NCBI RefSeq assembly: GCF_021155765.1
Contig: NC_060113.1
Coordinates: 1,044,501-1,108,500 of the forward strand
From: Diprion similis
Taxonomy: Eukaryota > Arthropoda > Insecta > Hymenoptera > Diprionidae
Direction: 5' to 3'
DNA length: 64,000 nucleotides
This document shows positions 38,089 to 51,995 of this stretch, piece after piece. The notes beneath the pieces are model-generated. The model was not told the origin of the DNA, did no database searches, and was given only the letters and a program-made list of their open reading frames with translations. How positions within the stretch are numbered: position 1 is the first letter of the stretch; each line of letters starts with the position of its first letter. A program made the translations under genes and the position numbers.

Positions 38089-40254
38089 ATTTAATAAGCT
38101 ATTTTTGTTTCATTTTGGTTTCGTCTTGCAAAGAAAGGAAAAACATAAGAAGAAACACCAAAATACAACAAAGAAAACTAACAATATTAGTAAAGAGCCT
38201 TATGGCAGCAGTAATGAATTCAGGATTAAACGAAGTTTGAAATTATACATATGTAATTTATTCACGCGAGCTGCCAAGTTTTATTGCAAACTTCAAACGA
38301 CTAACCCAGAATGAGCTGGAGATGTTTTTATAGTTCGAACTCTTGCCAAAATAAGATTTTTATGGACCACGTATTATAATTATTAAGGCTTTATACATTT
38401 TTTCATGAGTTTCCGGACTTATAATTAAATAATACGATTGCAGATACAACGTGTATTTGTTATGAGTGAATGTTAATATTATTATTATTAAACATTATAG
38501 TATTAATTGATGTAACTGTAATACCTATTTAACGTACACAATACGTATACGTACATATAAGTAAATTTAAGAATTTGCAAATTCTGTTTTTAAAAATTGC
38601 TTGCCTTGCTGGAAGCAATGTGACGAAAAACAAATATTATATGTATATTGGGCTACGATAGCTGAAATACTCCATTATCATTGTTTGATACAAAAAACAC
38701 CGAGGATAGTTGCATAATTATTCAACGCAAAGTATGCCGCTTGGAAGCCCGACTAAGGCCGTAGAGAGGAGCCAGCCAATCGAGCCTCCAGAATATCCAG
38801 TTTTATTTGCATCTTGATAGCTCGCAGCCTGCAGAGCAACAACTGGTCACACCTTCGACTTGTTTATGTCAACTGGTTTTAGTATTTACCACGGAAAAAA
38901 TGCGGAAAGCTATTTCAATGACATCGAATTTTTCTACCAGGTTCTTCAAGTAAATGTCAACATGCGTTTAGAATGCAGCTAATATTGAAATTATTGTCGT
39001 ATCCTTATATGCTTGTATATTTATTTTAGAATAAAAACCAGTTGAGAATCTGCATTCAAAATAGTTTCTATTCCTTCTACACAGATCGCATCCCTAATTC
39101 GAAAAGTGGATTGATTCTTTTTAGAATTTCAGGCAAGGTCGTATCGCGTTTTACGCGCCAAAATAAATCTGCAATCTGGTTGAATATTTTTGAAAATTCT
39201 GGATAATTTTTATAATAACCAGTAGACCAAAATTGAAATATATCGGATGAGTCGTTTCGACACGGAAATGAACAGCTGTATTAGTTATTTACGATTCTGA
39301 TAATAATACGAGTCGATAATTTACGCAGTTATGTTTGCGAAAACAGGAATTTGAAAAACATGTTTACCTATTGCTCGAAGTAGTAGAGGGATAAGAAAAA
39401 ATGAAAAATTAATCAATCCGAATGCAATAGCGCGTGAAATGTCAAAGATGCTAGATAATTCATTTTATCTGCAGATTTCTAATTAACGTTAAGGAACCGC
39501 ATTGATTAGAGAAATAGCAATCTTAGAAATGATAAAAATGTTGCGAATCGGAGATTTTTATAATTTTAGCTAGAATATGGAAAGAAGTCCTCGCAAATGT
39601 AGAAAAGATTATTATGTTCATATCATCATGTTATAATGTGTTCTAATTTCATATTCACTTGTCGTGTTATTAACTTGAGATGAAAAATGCAAAAACATTT
39701 TCTCAATAACTTGAAACGAAAATTTTGGCATATGACACCTAAACTATTTTCATTCGAGGGAAAAATTATGATAAAATCGTCGGCAATTACCACCGTAATA
39801 ATTCTACATAAATAAATATTTTCCGGTTAAGCTAGAATTTTATAAACTTTCTCACTCTCAAGATTATCTCGATTCGCACAATTATGCAAAAGCAGCGCTA
39901 AATTTATCGAGCCCCTCAGGCCTCCAGATATTTTACGATCGGGTACGTATAATTTTATACGATATTTGTAAAATGGAGGTGGATATCATCCGATCACATC
40001 ATGATCGGGTCTCGGCCAACTGTAGTCATCAATTAATTAATTTATTCGCGAACTCACGAGAGATCTGCGCGCAAACAAGCCTCCGGTTTCCACCAATCAG
40101 AATAAGCTTCCCCAGGTAGCCAGTTCGCATTTAAAGAGGGATCGACTCAACACTTTTCACAAATTATACTTCTGACGAGAATCGCTAACGCGGATACAGA
40201 TCAGATTTTTTACATTTCACAATCTTATAATTTAGGAAAAAAAGTCAACACACG
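38089..40254. other. Intergenic region between HPS4 and HPD
   Basis: AT-rich, with no convincing coding exon. AATAAG follows the HPS4 stop directly (near 38091), and the clearest AATAAA is at 39030-39035. A short less AT-rich patch near 38735-38850 has no recognisable feature. The last 150 bases form the putative HPD promoter. Confidence 0.55.
40091..40140 (+). promoter_or_regulatory. Putative HPD core promoter: CCAAT motif and TATA-like element
   Basis: CACCAATCAG at 40091-40100 holds a CCAAT motif. CATTTAAAGAGGG near 40129-40140 is a TATA-like element. They lie about 165 and 120 bp before the HPD start codon, a sensible distance for a short 5' UTR. Inferred from motif and position. Confidence 0.35.
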
Positions 40255-42976
<2,722 letters not shown>

Positions 42977-44113
42977 AACTTCAAAAAAGTTCGAACAATA
43001 TTCAATAATAGTTAATTATTGAAATGCCATTTCTAGTACGTAGCTTTTATCATTAAGTTATATTTTATAAGCTATATAGCACTTTGATAATAAACTGAAT
43101 GCTTTTGACGCGATCGGTAAACTCTTCAACATTACCTCGACTAAACTAATACATACAATGAACTTTAGCAAATGTTATATACTGAGATCATCATGGCACA
43201 ATAAAAGCAAAAAAAAAAAAAGACGACAAGGTTATTTGGTTGTGTAACGAATTTGAAGTCTCGTTAACAATAAACACTCGGGATCCAGCGCATGAAAGCA
43301 TTTCATGTGAATTATAAAACAGATAAAGGTGAATGGCAGTAAATTCACAAGAAACTTGACCTCAGTAGGGTTTGAGTAACTAAAAAAAAAAAGAATAACG
43401 ATCATCGAGAAGCTTGCAATAATATAGGTGATTATTATTCTGCCCGGATAAAAACACTATGTCGATTAATGACAGGTCGTAAATTCATTCGTATGATTAT
43501 GGGATGATACACATTTTATATTTAACGTACAATTTCTAATTATTTATAAAAATACATAGGCCAATACGGTATTACAGAATGATATTGTTTTTTTAGTTTT
43601 TTTTTTCTTTTTGCTTTTGAATTTTAAACATTACAATATTTTCTACAGAATAATTTCACGCTGACGGCCGTTTTAATTTTAAGACTATTCATAGACGAAT
43701 AATGGTGAAAATGGCGAGGAAAGAAAAAAAAAACTGGTACTAATAACATATGAAAGATTAAGCAAAAGTAAGTGTATAATTCAGAATATGGGAGCCATAG
43801 CATTATGAATGAGGGAATTGAATAAACAAAATAATTATTGAATCGTGTTTATTGTTAAAAGATGGTTGTGGCCACGTTTATATAAGATAAGCAGGAAATT
43901 CTTTGTATAAAAACTGTGGTATCTCTGAGGATAATGAGCGCTTAGTGTGCGATGACGAAGGATATCAAAATGAAAGATTGTTGGCTCACTTATCTTAAAG
44001 CTGGAAGCGAGCGTGGCTCACTGGTGTGTTTTATTAAATATTTCTTCTCTTTTTTCTCTCTCTTTGTTCCAATCATCTTTTATGTCGAGCGTATCAGAAA
44101 GCAGGCAGAGATC
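42977..44113. other. Convergent 3' region between HPD and Ntf-2
   Basis: Contains the 3' UTR of HPD (+) and that of the distal Ntf-2 terminal exon (-). On the minus strand AATAAA occurs at 44030-44035, about 80 bp past the distal Ntf-2 stop, and again at 43848-43853. AT-rich, with several A or T homopolymers (near 43210, 43383, 43590 and 43720). No other gene seen. Confidence 0.55.
43089..43094 (+). promoter_or_regulatory. Polyadenylation signal AATAAA, HPD
   Basis: Canonical hexamer about 113 bp after the HPD stop. A second AATAAA lies at 43200-43205. Confidence 0.5.
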
Positions 44114-44227
44114 TCACACAGTGTCGTGTATCCCAAGGCGGAAGATGTCGTGCTGACAAAAGAAAGAATTTCCCAGTGGCTTGAGCACAAATATTTGGGA
44201 GAAAGCATGTGGTGGATCTTCGTCTGC
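44114..44227 (-). other. Ntf-2: Ntf-2 alternative terminal exon B (distal)
   Basis: A 114-nt coding part follows an acceptor read on the minus strand as GTCATTTTAG. It encodes 37 residues (ADEDPPHAFSQIFVLKPLG, then NSFFCQHDIFRLGIHDTV) and TGA. It lies 1191 bp beyond exon A and is equally in phase. A minus-strand AATAAA at 44030-44035 follows. This copy looks closer to the Drosophila C-terminus (DDDPPHAFSQ) as I recall it. Confidence 0.9.
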
Positions 44228-47200
44228 CTAAAATGACAATTCAATCAATATTGTACAGGTAACTTTCTTCTCGATCGTACAAAGAAAATCATTATTCTGT
44301 ATTCTATCACAACCTTACCTAATGCTAATCTCATACGCCGTGTATACAAAAATTCTGTTATTTGCCATATTTTAAGGACAGTTGCTAGCTAAGATCTGTT
44401 TTAGGCATTATTTGCGAGTGAAAAATATAATGAAAAGTCGAATATGGATAATAAATCTATCTTGTAGAGTTTCACAAATTCTTAATTACAAGCATAAGCA
44501 AAAGCGTCATAATATGTCTATGCAGCATCAAATGCAAAGCGTTACGCTGAAATAGAACAAAATTATAATCGAGACCAAAGAGAACTGATGTTAATACTGT
44601 GAAATTAACACCTTTTACCAAAAATATACTGAATTTCTCTTTTACAGATCTTAAAGATATCCAGCAACATGGGAAAAGTTTTACGATTGCCTCCTCGGAT
44701 ATTATTATAGAATATCAGGTTATCATAGGATGAGAGCAGTTATTTTAATTATAAACGTTCGGATTGAGGATGCTCAATATTGAAAAACAGGTCTGTCGTT
44801 GTTACAATGAAAAATGTTAGTTGAACATAAGACCAATGTTAATCACTAGTAAAATAGCATACCCTTAATTACAGGATAACAGTGCTTTTATGATTGTTGT
44901 TTTAAAATTTTCTAGGCACTATCATACACTATTTGCATGAAATAGTTTATTAAGACTGGAACGAAGAATTGATATTTCTAGTAAGAAAGGTCCGTAAAAG
45001 TGAATTAAAAAAAAAAAATAAATATAGGATTGCAAACGAATAACTGTTGTTAACCCAAGAACTAAGGTAATACTGAAATATTATTTGCTTGCAAAAGCGG
45101 AATCCCAAAAAGTAGAAGAAAGGTGTTGAAACAATCCATTAAAACAATCTTCTTAAAAGCAAAATAAAACAATAAGTTGGTATGAATCAGAACAAACCAG
45201 GGGGTGCTTGCGTTAACAGAAATGAAAAGCAGAACGATAGAAGAAGAAGGCTGAGCTTGCCTGTGCCCCGTCATGAAGATCGATGGACAATCGATGTCAG
45301 ACATCTAGACAGTGTCGTGCAACGCGAGTCTGAAGATGTCGTGCTGCACGAAAAAGCTGGTACCAATAGCCTTCAGTACAAATGTCTGGATGTACGCGTG
45401 GGGCTGATCCTCGTCAGTCTGCCCAATCATCAACAATCACTGACTCAGTTCAATGTCTGATCTTTGGTACACGGACATAGATATTAGGGATAGGTAATGA
45501 AACACTTCTCAGTGATCAACAACATTTTTACACCTTTGTATACCGATATAGAAAAAATCCTTTTTCTCTGTGAATAGATTACAGCAAACGGTTTAACTGA
45601 AGCTCAAATGATAATACCATAAACCAGAATAATTTCTTCGCCACAGGTAACAATAAACTATGTGTTTGAAGAAAATACAATCATAACCGACAATCTGATT
45701 GAAAATATAGATTTTGTTAGGACCAAATAGATATTTTGCTTTAAAGGAATTAGCAGTAGAATGAAAAATGGGCTATTTTACCAAATATATAGCCAATTCC
45801 GACTGATAATTCAAATGACAGCTACAAAATTTTAATTTGGTGAAATGAAAGGCAAAAAACAAAGACACAGTGAAAAATATTGTACAAAGCAAGCGATAAT
45901 AATTATAGTAAACAGAATAGATACACAGCTTTTTTTAAACGAAATGGTAAATTTATAAATGCATTCAGACCTAAATCAGTTCAAATTTAGCAACTGTTCC
46001 TCTTATTTACTCACTACCTGATAGTTTTTTTTTTTTTTTTCAATTTCTTCCACTCGATTTCAATCATCCTCTGTGAGTAATACTGAATTGTAAAATTAAA
46101 TTAAATGAATATGTGAACAATTTATAAAACAGAGGCCTCTGCATTATTACGCAGGAGCACAATAAATAGAACTACATAGATCTTATATAATATATATATA
46201 ATAAATATCAAATGAAGTGTAAACGGATAGTTACGGCAGTAAAGACAGAATGTTCATATATAACGAAGTATATGCGATATGATATTTTTAATTCAATGAA
46301 ATATAATCAAGAAAAGTGCTATTACGTGAAATACATGGGAATCAGTTTACCTGCAACCTTCCAAGGACGTTGATCAATACACCTCCGTCAAACATAGGTT
46401 GAGAGTCGATCGCAGTTATTATTCTATTAATTTTTTGAAAACTTAAGCTCTGAAAGAAAAATAAAAGCAATTATTGCGATTGAAGATCAGACAGCATATG
46501 TAACAAATATTTCTATAACAATTTCTTTTTAGCTTCATCACACTGGTTGAGTATAAAACTCTATCGAAGTGATAAAAAAAAATTTGTGATTAAACGACGG
46601 CGCCCGTTAAACTGTTCATGTTAAACTAGATATTATTTCTGAATAGCTCTCAATTTAACCGAGGACGAAAAAAAGCCAGTACAATCACTTTCTGAGAACA
46701 AGTCCCGTCACGGTTTGCTGCTTTGATTTCACTGATTATGGTACAAGAAGTTTAAAGATAATTCTATGACAGACCATTTTCATTGCCGATGAGTAAACAA
46801 ATGCAACGTCAAGGCCAAATTTGTATATACATCGGATATGCAAGATCTTGTGAATGACGGTCTACCGATTCTTAAAAAAAATCCTAAAACTATATCAGAC
46901 GAGGCGTGAAATTAGAAACTGCAGTACTCGTCAACGCAATGATCTAGCGAAGATTTAGTTGGGTCGATGGGCAGATTGTTTGATTGGATAGTTAGACATG
47001 CCAATAATTTTTGGTTACAACTTACAGTCAACTTCTCCATGATCTTTATAGCTCCTTGAATCTGTAATCCTTCGAAGGTCATGAAGGACGATTCTGTCTG
47101 TAAGGGTTAGGAGAGTTAATGATTTAGCATGAGGATTATAATGCATGTATGGAGGTTATGCGATATACGTTATACCCACATTGTACATATTTATTAGATT

Positions 47201-47287
47201 CGGCCTCTGAACTGGGTCGTCAAATAACGCGTAGTATTGTTGGACGAAGCCTTTCCCGATGGCTTCGTATGACGGGTTTAACGCCAT
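44114..47287 (-). CDS. Ntf-2: Nuclear transport factor 2, with two alternative terminal coding exons
   Basis: NTF2 carries RanGDP back into the nucleus and binds FxFG nucleoporins. Common exons, in coding order: 47287-47180 (starting MALNPSYEAIGKGFVQQYYA), 47097-47026 (TESSFMTFEGLQIQGAIKIM) and 46449-46351 (SLSFQKINRIITAIDSQP, then GGVLINVLGRLQ). They encode 36, 24 and 33 residues, all phase 0. Either of two terminal exons completes the protein to exactly 130 residues, the length of Drosophila Ntf-2: 45418-45305 or 44227-44114. Both keep the acidic DED that corresponds to the Ran-contact region of vertebrate NTF2. The ATG is chosen by alignment with the Drosophila start; the frame is open further upstream but that part is presumably 5' UTR. 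Confidence 0.95.
45305..45418 (-). other. Ntf-2: Ntf-2 alternative terminal exon A (proximal)
   Basis: A 114-nt coding part follows an acceptor read on the minus strand as GATTGGGCAG. It encodes 37 residues (TDEDQPHAYIQTFVLKAIG, then TSFFVQHDIFRLALHDTV) and TAG. Intron from common exon 3 is 932 bp. A minus-strand AATAAA at 44946-44951 could end this isoform. It is identical to exon B at 26 of 37 residues. Confidence 0.9.
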
Positions 47288-48512
47288 TATCAGGTTATTA
47301 TTTACGTTCGTACCTATTATAAAATATATATATATAACAACTATAATTCGGTTAGGTAGTTTAACCCGCGCCAACGATTAACAGTTCCAGAAAAATCCTA
47401 CGAAAAGGACAAAACAACGCCGTTCGACATCCCCTCGTGCCACTTGCCAAAGCGGGGAGGAAACGATCAGCGATACCAAAGCGATCGGTGATACCAACTT
47501 CAAGACTTGCATTGGCAAACGATAATCGAACAGAAATCTCGAATATCGACTTCTCGACTTATTCAAACCGCCGAAATGCATGACACATCTGTACGCCCCG
47601 CTTTTCACTCTCCAAATGATTCGGCAGTGGAAATATGGATACATAATTATCGGAATTGGATTTTGTTCCATTTTGTACATACTTTTGAACAGTTTCACAG
47701 GAGTTTACTTGTCTAGTAATATCTATTACTTAACGAGAAGCGCCTGGATTGCCTGGTCTAAAATGTGCGTTGATGTGATGCAAGATGCCTGCCATCAGGC
47801 TGTAAAGGCTTTGAATCGGTTTACAATAAACATCAGTATGCGAGTTGAGATTCTTTCGTCCGGAGAAAAGTTAACTGCAGAATGAATTTTAAACCTAGTA
47901 CGAAAGTTGAGTTTTACGTACCACACGGACATCGTAAATTCTTGTACCACCGCTTAATCTAAACTTTACTTTTGAAAATATTATTTCACATTGGCAAATC
48001 AAACTTATCCGAGGATTAGAAGCTGCTGTGCATTTATTAAGTGCACTATAAACAAGAAACTTACTGATATTTAAATGTGAAAAATACAATTTTTTCATTC
48101 CTATGCATAAAAAAAATGTTTAATAAGTAATAAAAGAAATAATAGTTACGGCACTAAATTATACAGACGAAGTCTGATTCTATTATTTTTAGATACTGTT
48201 CGACCTAAATTCGAAATCACCACGGTTTCCCTGGTTTTATCTACGTCTAGACTAAAGTTTGTAGTATATTACAGTAAAACCTTACATCATTCTAAATGTG
48301 GAACGTATATACAATTGATTTCGAAATCTGTGTTTCAGTTAGGACAGGAAACACGTTATGTACTGCGATCTATCACGGCGAATATCAGTGGATACTGATT
48401 CGTCGCGTGCAAGACATGTTTTTATTTTGAATAATTGATGCGCTAATTGCGTGTATGCTTCGCTTTATAATCTCCGTGTTATGATATAAAAAATCATTCG
48501 CGGTTTGACGCA
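47288..48512. other. Divergent promoter region between Ntf-2 and the pickpocket gene
   Basis: Ntf-2 (-) and the channel gene (+) are head to head across 1.2 kb. The 47350-47570 stretch is less AT-rich and is the likely Ntf-2 promoter and 5' UTR. One open frame here, 47580-47885 (+), is listed separately. The rest, 47890-48512, shows nothing recognisable. Confidence 0.45.
47580..47885 (+). CDS. Hypothetical small membrane protein (weak)
   Basis: A 101-codon open frame without a family I recognise. From the internal ATG at 47616 it reads MIRQWKYGYIIIGIGFCSIL then YILLNSF: a short basic end followed by a roughly 20-residue hydrophobic stretch, like a type II signal anchor or small mitochondrial membrane protein. 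The part after the membrane segment has no features. It lies about 290 bp from the Ntf-2 start on the opposite strand, so a shared bidirectional promoter is possible. It could equally be a chance frame in the Ntf-2 promoter. Confidence 0.2.
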   Translation: MTHLYAPLFTLQMIRQWKYGYIIIGIGFCSILYILLNSFTGVYLSSNIYYLTRSAWIAWSKMCVDVMQDACHQAVKALNRFTINISMRVEILSSGEKLTAE

Positions 48513-50497
48513 ATGGCTCGTACTTCCAAAGCATGGATTGTTTTAAAACAGTATTTAAGTAATTCTAATCTCCATGGACTTCGGTACATAATTGAAGATG
48601 GTCTGCACTGGACTGAAAGGTGCAATACGTTGAATTTTTTTCAAGCATTGATATACAATAGCAGATATAATTAATTTGCTCTTATTGAAATGCAGAGTAT
48701 TTTGGCTAGCCACTTGTGCTCTGTGCTGGTGGGGCTGTATAGCAATGATCAACAATTCGTTGGACGCTTTTCTGAATCGATCAGTTGCATTCACCATAGA
48801 AAGCACATACCTCAATTGGCAAACGAATTTCCCATCGCTCAGCGTTTGCATGCGTACTGTTCCAACATCCCTGATCACCGCTAACTCTTTGTATGTTTTA
48901 AAAACTGTAAAAATAAGATGTGTAAAGTTTTTGTAAGCATTGTATATTACGTATGGAAATTTGTTTTCTCTTCGTTTTTTAGACACAGTAAAAAATTTGG
49001 TTCTAAAATGAATCCCTACGCATGGCGCTGGCTATTTTCTGGTATCATCAGAAAATCTAGTAAACAAGTTACAGCCGAATTTGCAAAGTTGACACCTGAT
49101 GATATTGTCAGTCTCTACACAAAGGTGAGCTATTGGGCTCTGATAATGTCTGGGTGAACTTTATTTGAAACTGATTACAGATTTCAGCAGTCACGTATTT
49201 ACAAAAGCAATTTAATCAAATTTCTTACATCGTTAAAACAGTCCGTCGTCAACTGCACCGAACTGTTCAGCGAATGCTATTGGAAATCAATAAAGTTTGA
49301 TTGCTGTGAAGAATTTCAGCCGCTACAAACAGTTGGTGGGACATGCTATACGATCAATTCGGCGCAAACGAAATCAGGTGATACTTCGAGGAATAAGTTT
49401 ACAATGAACCAACTAAATGGACTAGGCTACTTACACATAGGCCTAACGACAATTGCATTAACTGAACATTCAGTAAATATTCAGGTCTGTACAGAAGCAC
49501 TATAACAGAAAATGAGACAGGTGTTCATTTGAACATATGCATAATGAATACTGCGCTTCATGGTTTGCAGGCTTTTGTTCACGACAATTTGGAAATACCG
49601 ACGGCTCTAGCTTACGGAGATAAAGAAATCTATACAAAGTTTGGTAAGATTGTCAGCATTTACTTCAACTTGCAAGAAACGATCAACGATGATGGTTTGA
49701 GAAGCATACCTATAGAGAGACGCAGATGTCGTCTATCCGATGAAACAGATAATGTCATCTACTATAAGCGGTACAGTAGTGACGGTTGTGTTATAGAAGT
49801 ACGTATCAAGGGCAGTGTAGCTCGGTCTTTCGTTTAATCCTGAAAGACACCAATGCTTCTGGATTAATAAGCTCGAAATTAGGTTTTTGAATGACTTATT
49901 AATTAATTTTCTAAATGATATGAAAAAATTTATCTTAGCTGCAAATGGAAAATATGTTAACGCATTGTGGCTGCGTTAGCCACCTCTTTCCTCGTACATC
50001 TGCAATGCCAGTTTGCAACTACACAGGTCTCCAATGCATTCAGAATCAAAATGCATTTGCTGTAGACGAAGAAGTTTCAAGGCATCGATGTTTACCTGAC
50101 TGTGAGAGTGCAGTAATCAAAATATTTCAAAATCAACATACAAATACTGAATTTCCGCGGTTCAAAATATCACAGGGCATACATCTTGAACTCCTTGAGC
50201 TACCAACTTATCGGTTTAGGCGATACGTGGCTCGGAGCTTGCTAGACTTAGCAGGTAAGATATCAAGTGCAGGAACAGAGATCTACGGCGCAACTAAACT
50301 GTGTTAGTTTTATTGTACTGTCAGACAGTGATATCTTTTTCAAGTTTTAGCATGAATCTAGTGTGAAAATAATGATAATAGAAATACATTCTTATTCAAC
50401 AGTGGCGGTCGGCAGTACAGTGAGCCTTTTTATGGGTGCTGGTATACTGAGCATAGTGGAAATACCGTATTGGCTTTTGTTACGCCAGGCACAATAA
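48513..50497 (+). CDS. Pickpocket-type DEG/ENaC sodium channel subunit, 7 coding exons
   Basis: Amiloride-sensitive-type channel subunits with two membrane segments and a large Cys-rich ectodomain. Exons: 48513-48619, 48696-48890, 48983-49124, 49242-49377, 49485-49798, 49939-50254, 50403-50497; phases agree, 434 residues. The N-terminus has the family His-Gly motif (SNLHGLRYI, H21-G22). It is followed by TM1 (RVFWLATCALCWWGCIAM, about 36-54) and the post-TM1 motif ending FPSLSVC (81-87). The ectodomain has CCEEFQPLQTVGGTCYTINS, HDNLEIPTALAYGD, RRRCRLSDETD, YYKRYSSDGC and HCGC. TM2 is SLFMGAGILSIVEIPYW. The usual G/S-x-S selectivity motif reads G415-A-G417, with Gly for the last Ser. Ectodomain and total length are at the short end for the family. 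An AATAAA (50493-50498) overlaps the stop codon. Confidence 0.9.
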
Positions 50498-50720
50498 ATC
50501 AAATCTAGATTTGGTATAATTTACAGCCACAAAATAGCAGAAATGTATTCGGGAAACAAACAATTGCCTCATCATTTTTTGTCTACTCACACTACTCACG
50601 CAGTCTGCACATGGCTAGACGCTTTGACCCTAAAGAATAAATTAAACTGGAAAAGAGCTCTCCTGAGCAGTTTGCTGGTAGTGTTGTTGCGACGAACTGA
50701 ACATCGGAGTACCTGGATCA

Positions 50721-51995
50721 ATGGAGCTGCTGTTGAAGAACGGAGAGAACATCGCCATTAACTGGTCAAATGTTTTGATATCCACCGAGCCTGCCCTACT
50801 GTCTTTAGAAAACGTGAAGAACATTGTATCTCAAGACGAAGGACCCGAGGCAAAGCTCCTTGACTACAGTATCCAGCCGTATTCAGATGAGAAACTAGGA
50901 TTTCTAGCGTCGCACAAGCAACTGAAAGTTACGATTCTCAAGCCGAACTCGTCAATTGAGGAAACAAAGGTATACTTTGTCAAAGCTGTCCCCAACGAAG
51001 TACCAACCCAAGCAGAATACGTCAGTGAGACAAAGATATTCATAAAAGAAGTGTTATTCTTCAACTACATTGTTCCAGAGCTTGAGAAATTTTACCCGGG
51101 TGAAAGATGGGGCCCAAAATGTTACCTTGCTCACAACGAAGTGATCGTGCTAGAAGAATTACAATCGCACGGATTTTCGATGCGTGAAAAATTATTCGAC
51201 GAAGAATCAATAAACGCGGCATTATCCGCACTGGCAAGAATGCATGCAGCGTCATTGGGGGCGGAAGCTCGTCTTGGCAAACCTTTAATAGAAATTTTCC
51301 CGGAAGCTTTCCAAGAAACCGGAATCCAAGAGTACGGAAAGCAATTGATGTGGTTCAAAGCTGGCGTTAAAGTAGCAGTTGCGGTTGCCGAACAGCTGGG
51401 ACTAGATCCAAGTCAGATACCAGAGGCTTGCCAGGAAGTATTTGAAGCAAACAAGCCGTCACGTTCTCTACAAAACGTAGTGAGCCACTCGGATCCTTGG
51501 TCCAACAACTTTATGTTCAACAAAGGCAAGCCGCCACTTTGCTACGTCGTAGACTTTCAGTTGGTCAGATACTCACCACCGGGGTACGACATTGCCATGC
51601 TGCTCTACCTGACAGCGTCACAAAAATTGAGAGAGGCACGAGGAGAGGCGATGGTGCGCCATTACTATTCGACGCTTTGTGAAACTCTAGCCATGTACGA
51701 CCCTCCAATAGAACCACCGTCTTTTTCAGACATCGTAAAAGGTATGGAAGACCAAAAACTAGGCGCCTTGGTGACAGCCATGATCTACCTACCGACCGTA
51801 TTGCTGGACGGAGCCCTTGGCGCAACAGTTATGAATAACCCAGTGACGTACGCCAAGTACGTTTACAACGATAGACGAGACGTTGTACTTTCCAATATGA
51901 AACGTGATACAATGTACGATTCGAGAATCAAAGAAGTTGTAACGGAGCTCCACGAGTTTTCAAAGCGTCTTCACACCCTCCCCATGCCTTGTTGA
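50721..51995 (+). CDS. EcKinase-like (CHK/DUF1679-type) kinase-like protein, intronless
   Basis: A single 424-codon exon. The family (ecdysteroid 22-kinase-like, often labelled juvenile-hormone-inducible protein) resembles choline and aminoglycoside kinases. Some members phosphorylate ecdysteroids or detoxification substrates; the substrate of this one cannot be told. The catalytic loop reads VVSHSDPWSNNFMF with H256, D258, W260 and N263. It is followed by the metal-binding block CYVVDFQLVRYSPPGYDIAM, with D278-F-Q as is normal in this family in place of DFG. The preceding IVLEEL block looks like the hinge region. Length is normal (about 400-430). It begins 224 bp after the channel gene, so its promoter must be very short or upstream exons are missed. 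An AATAAA at 52221-52226 follows. Confidence 0.92.
   Translation: MELLLKNGENIAINWSNVLISTEPALLSLENVKNIVSQDEGPEAKLLDYSIQPYSDEKLGFLASHKQLKVTILKPNSSIEETKVYFVKAVPNEVPTQAEYVSETKIFIKEVLFFNYIVPELEKFYPGERWGPKCYLAHNEVIVLEELQSHGFSMREKLFDEESINAALSALARMHAASLGAEARLGKPLIEIFPEAFQETGIQEYGKQLMWFKAGVKVAVAVAEQLGLDPSQIPEACQEVFEANKPSRSLQNVVSHSDPWSNNFMFNKGKPPLCYVVDFQLVRYSPPGYDIAMLLYLTASQKLREARGEAMVRHYYSTLCETLAMYDPPIEPPSFSDIVKGMEDQKLGALVTAMIYLPTVLLDGALGATVMNNPVTYAKYVYNDRRDVVLSNMKRDTMYDSRIKEVVTELHEFSKRLHTLPMPC

Noticed and set aside
43952..44236. Plus-strand 94-codon frame as a gene
   Set aside because: Its right half is the antisense of Ntf-2 terminal exon B; the minus-strand reading is clearly the real one.
45182..45460. 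Plus-strand 92-codon frame as a gene, similar to the one at 43952
   Set aside because: It is the antisense of Ntf-2 terminal exon A. The resemblance between the two plus-strand frames is explained by the exon duplication.
48555..48986. Minus-strand 143-codon frame
   Set aside because: Antisense shadow of pickpocket exons 1 to 2 and their introns; no motif of its own.
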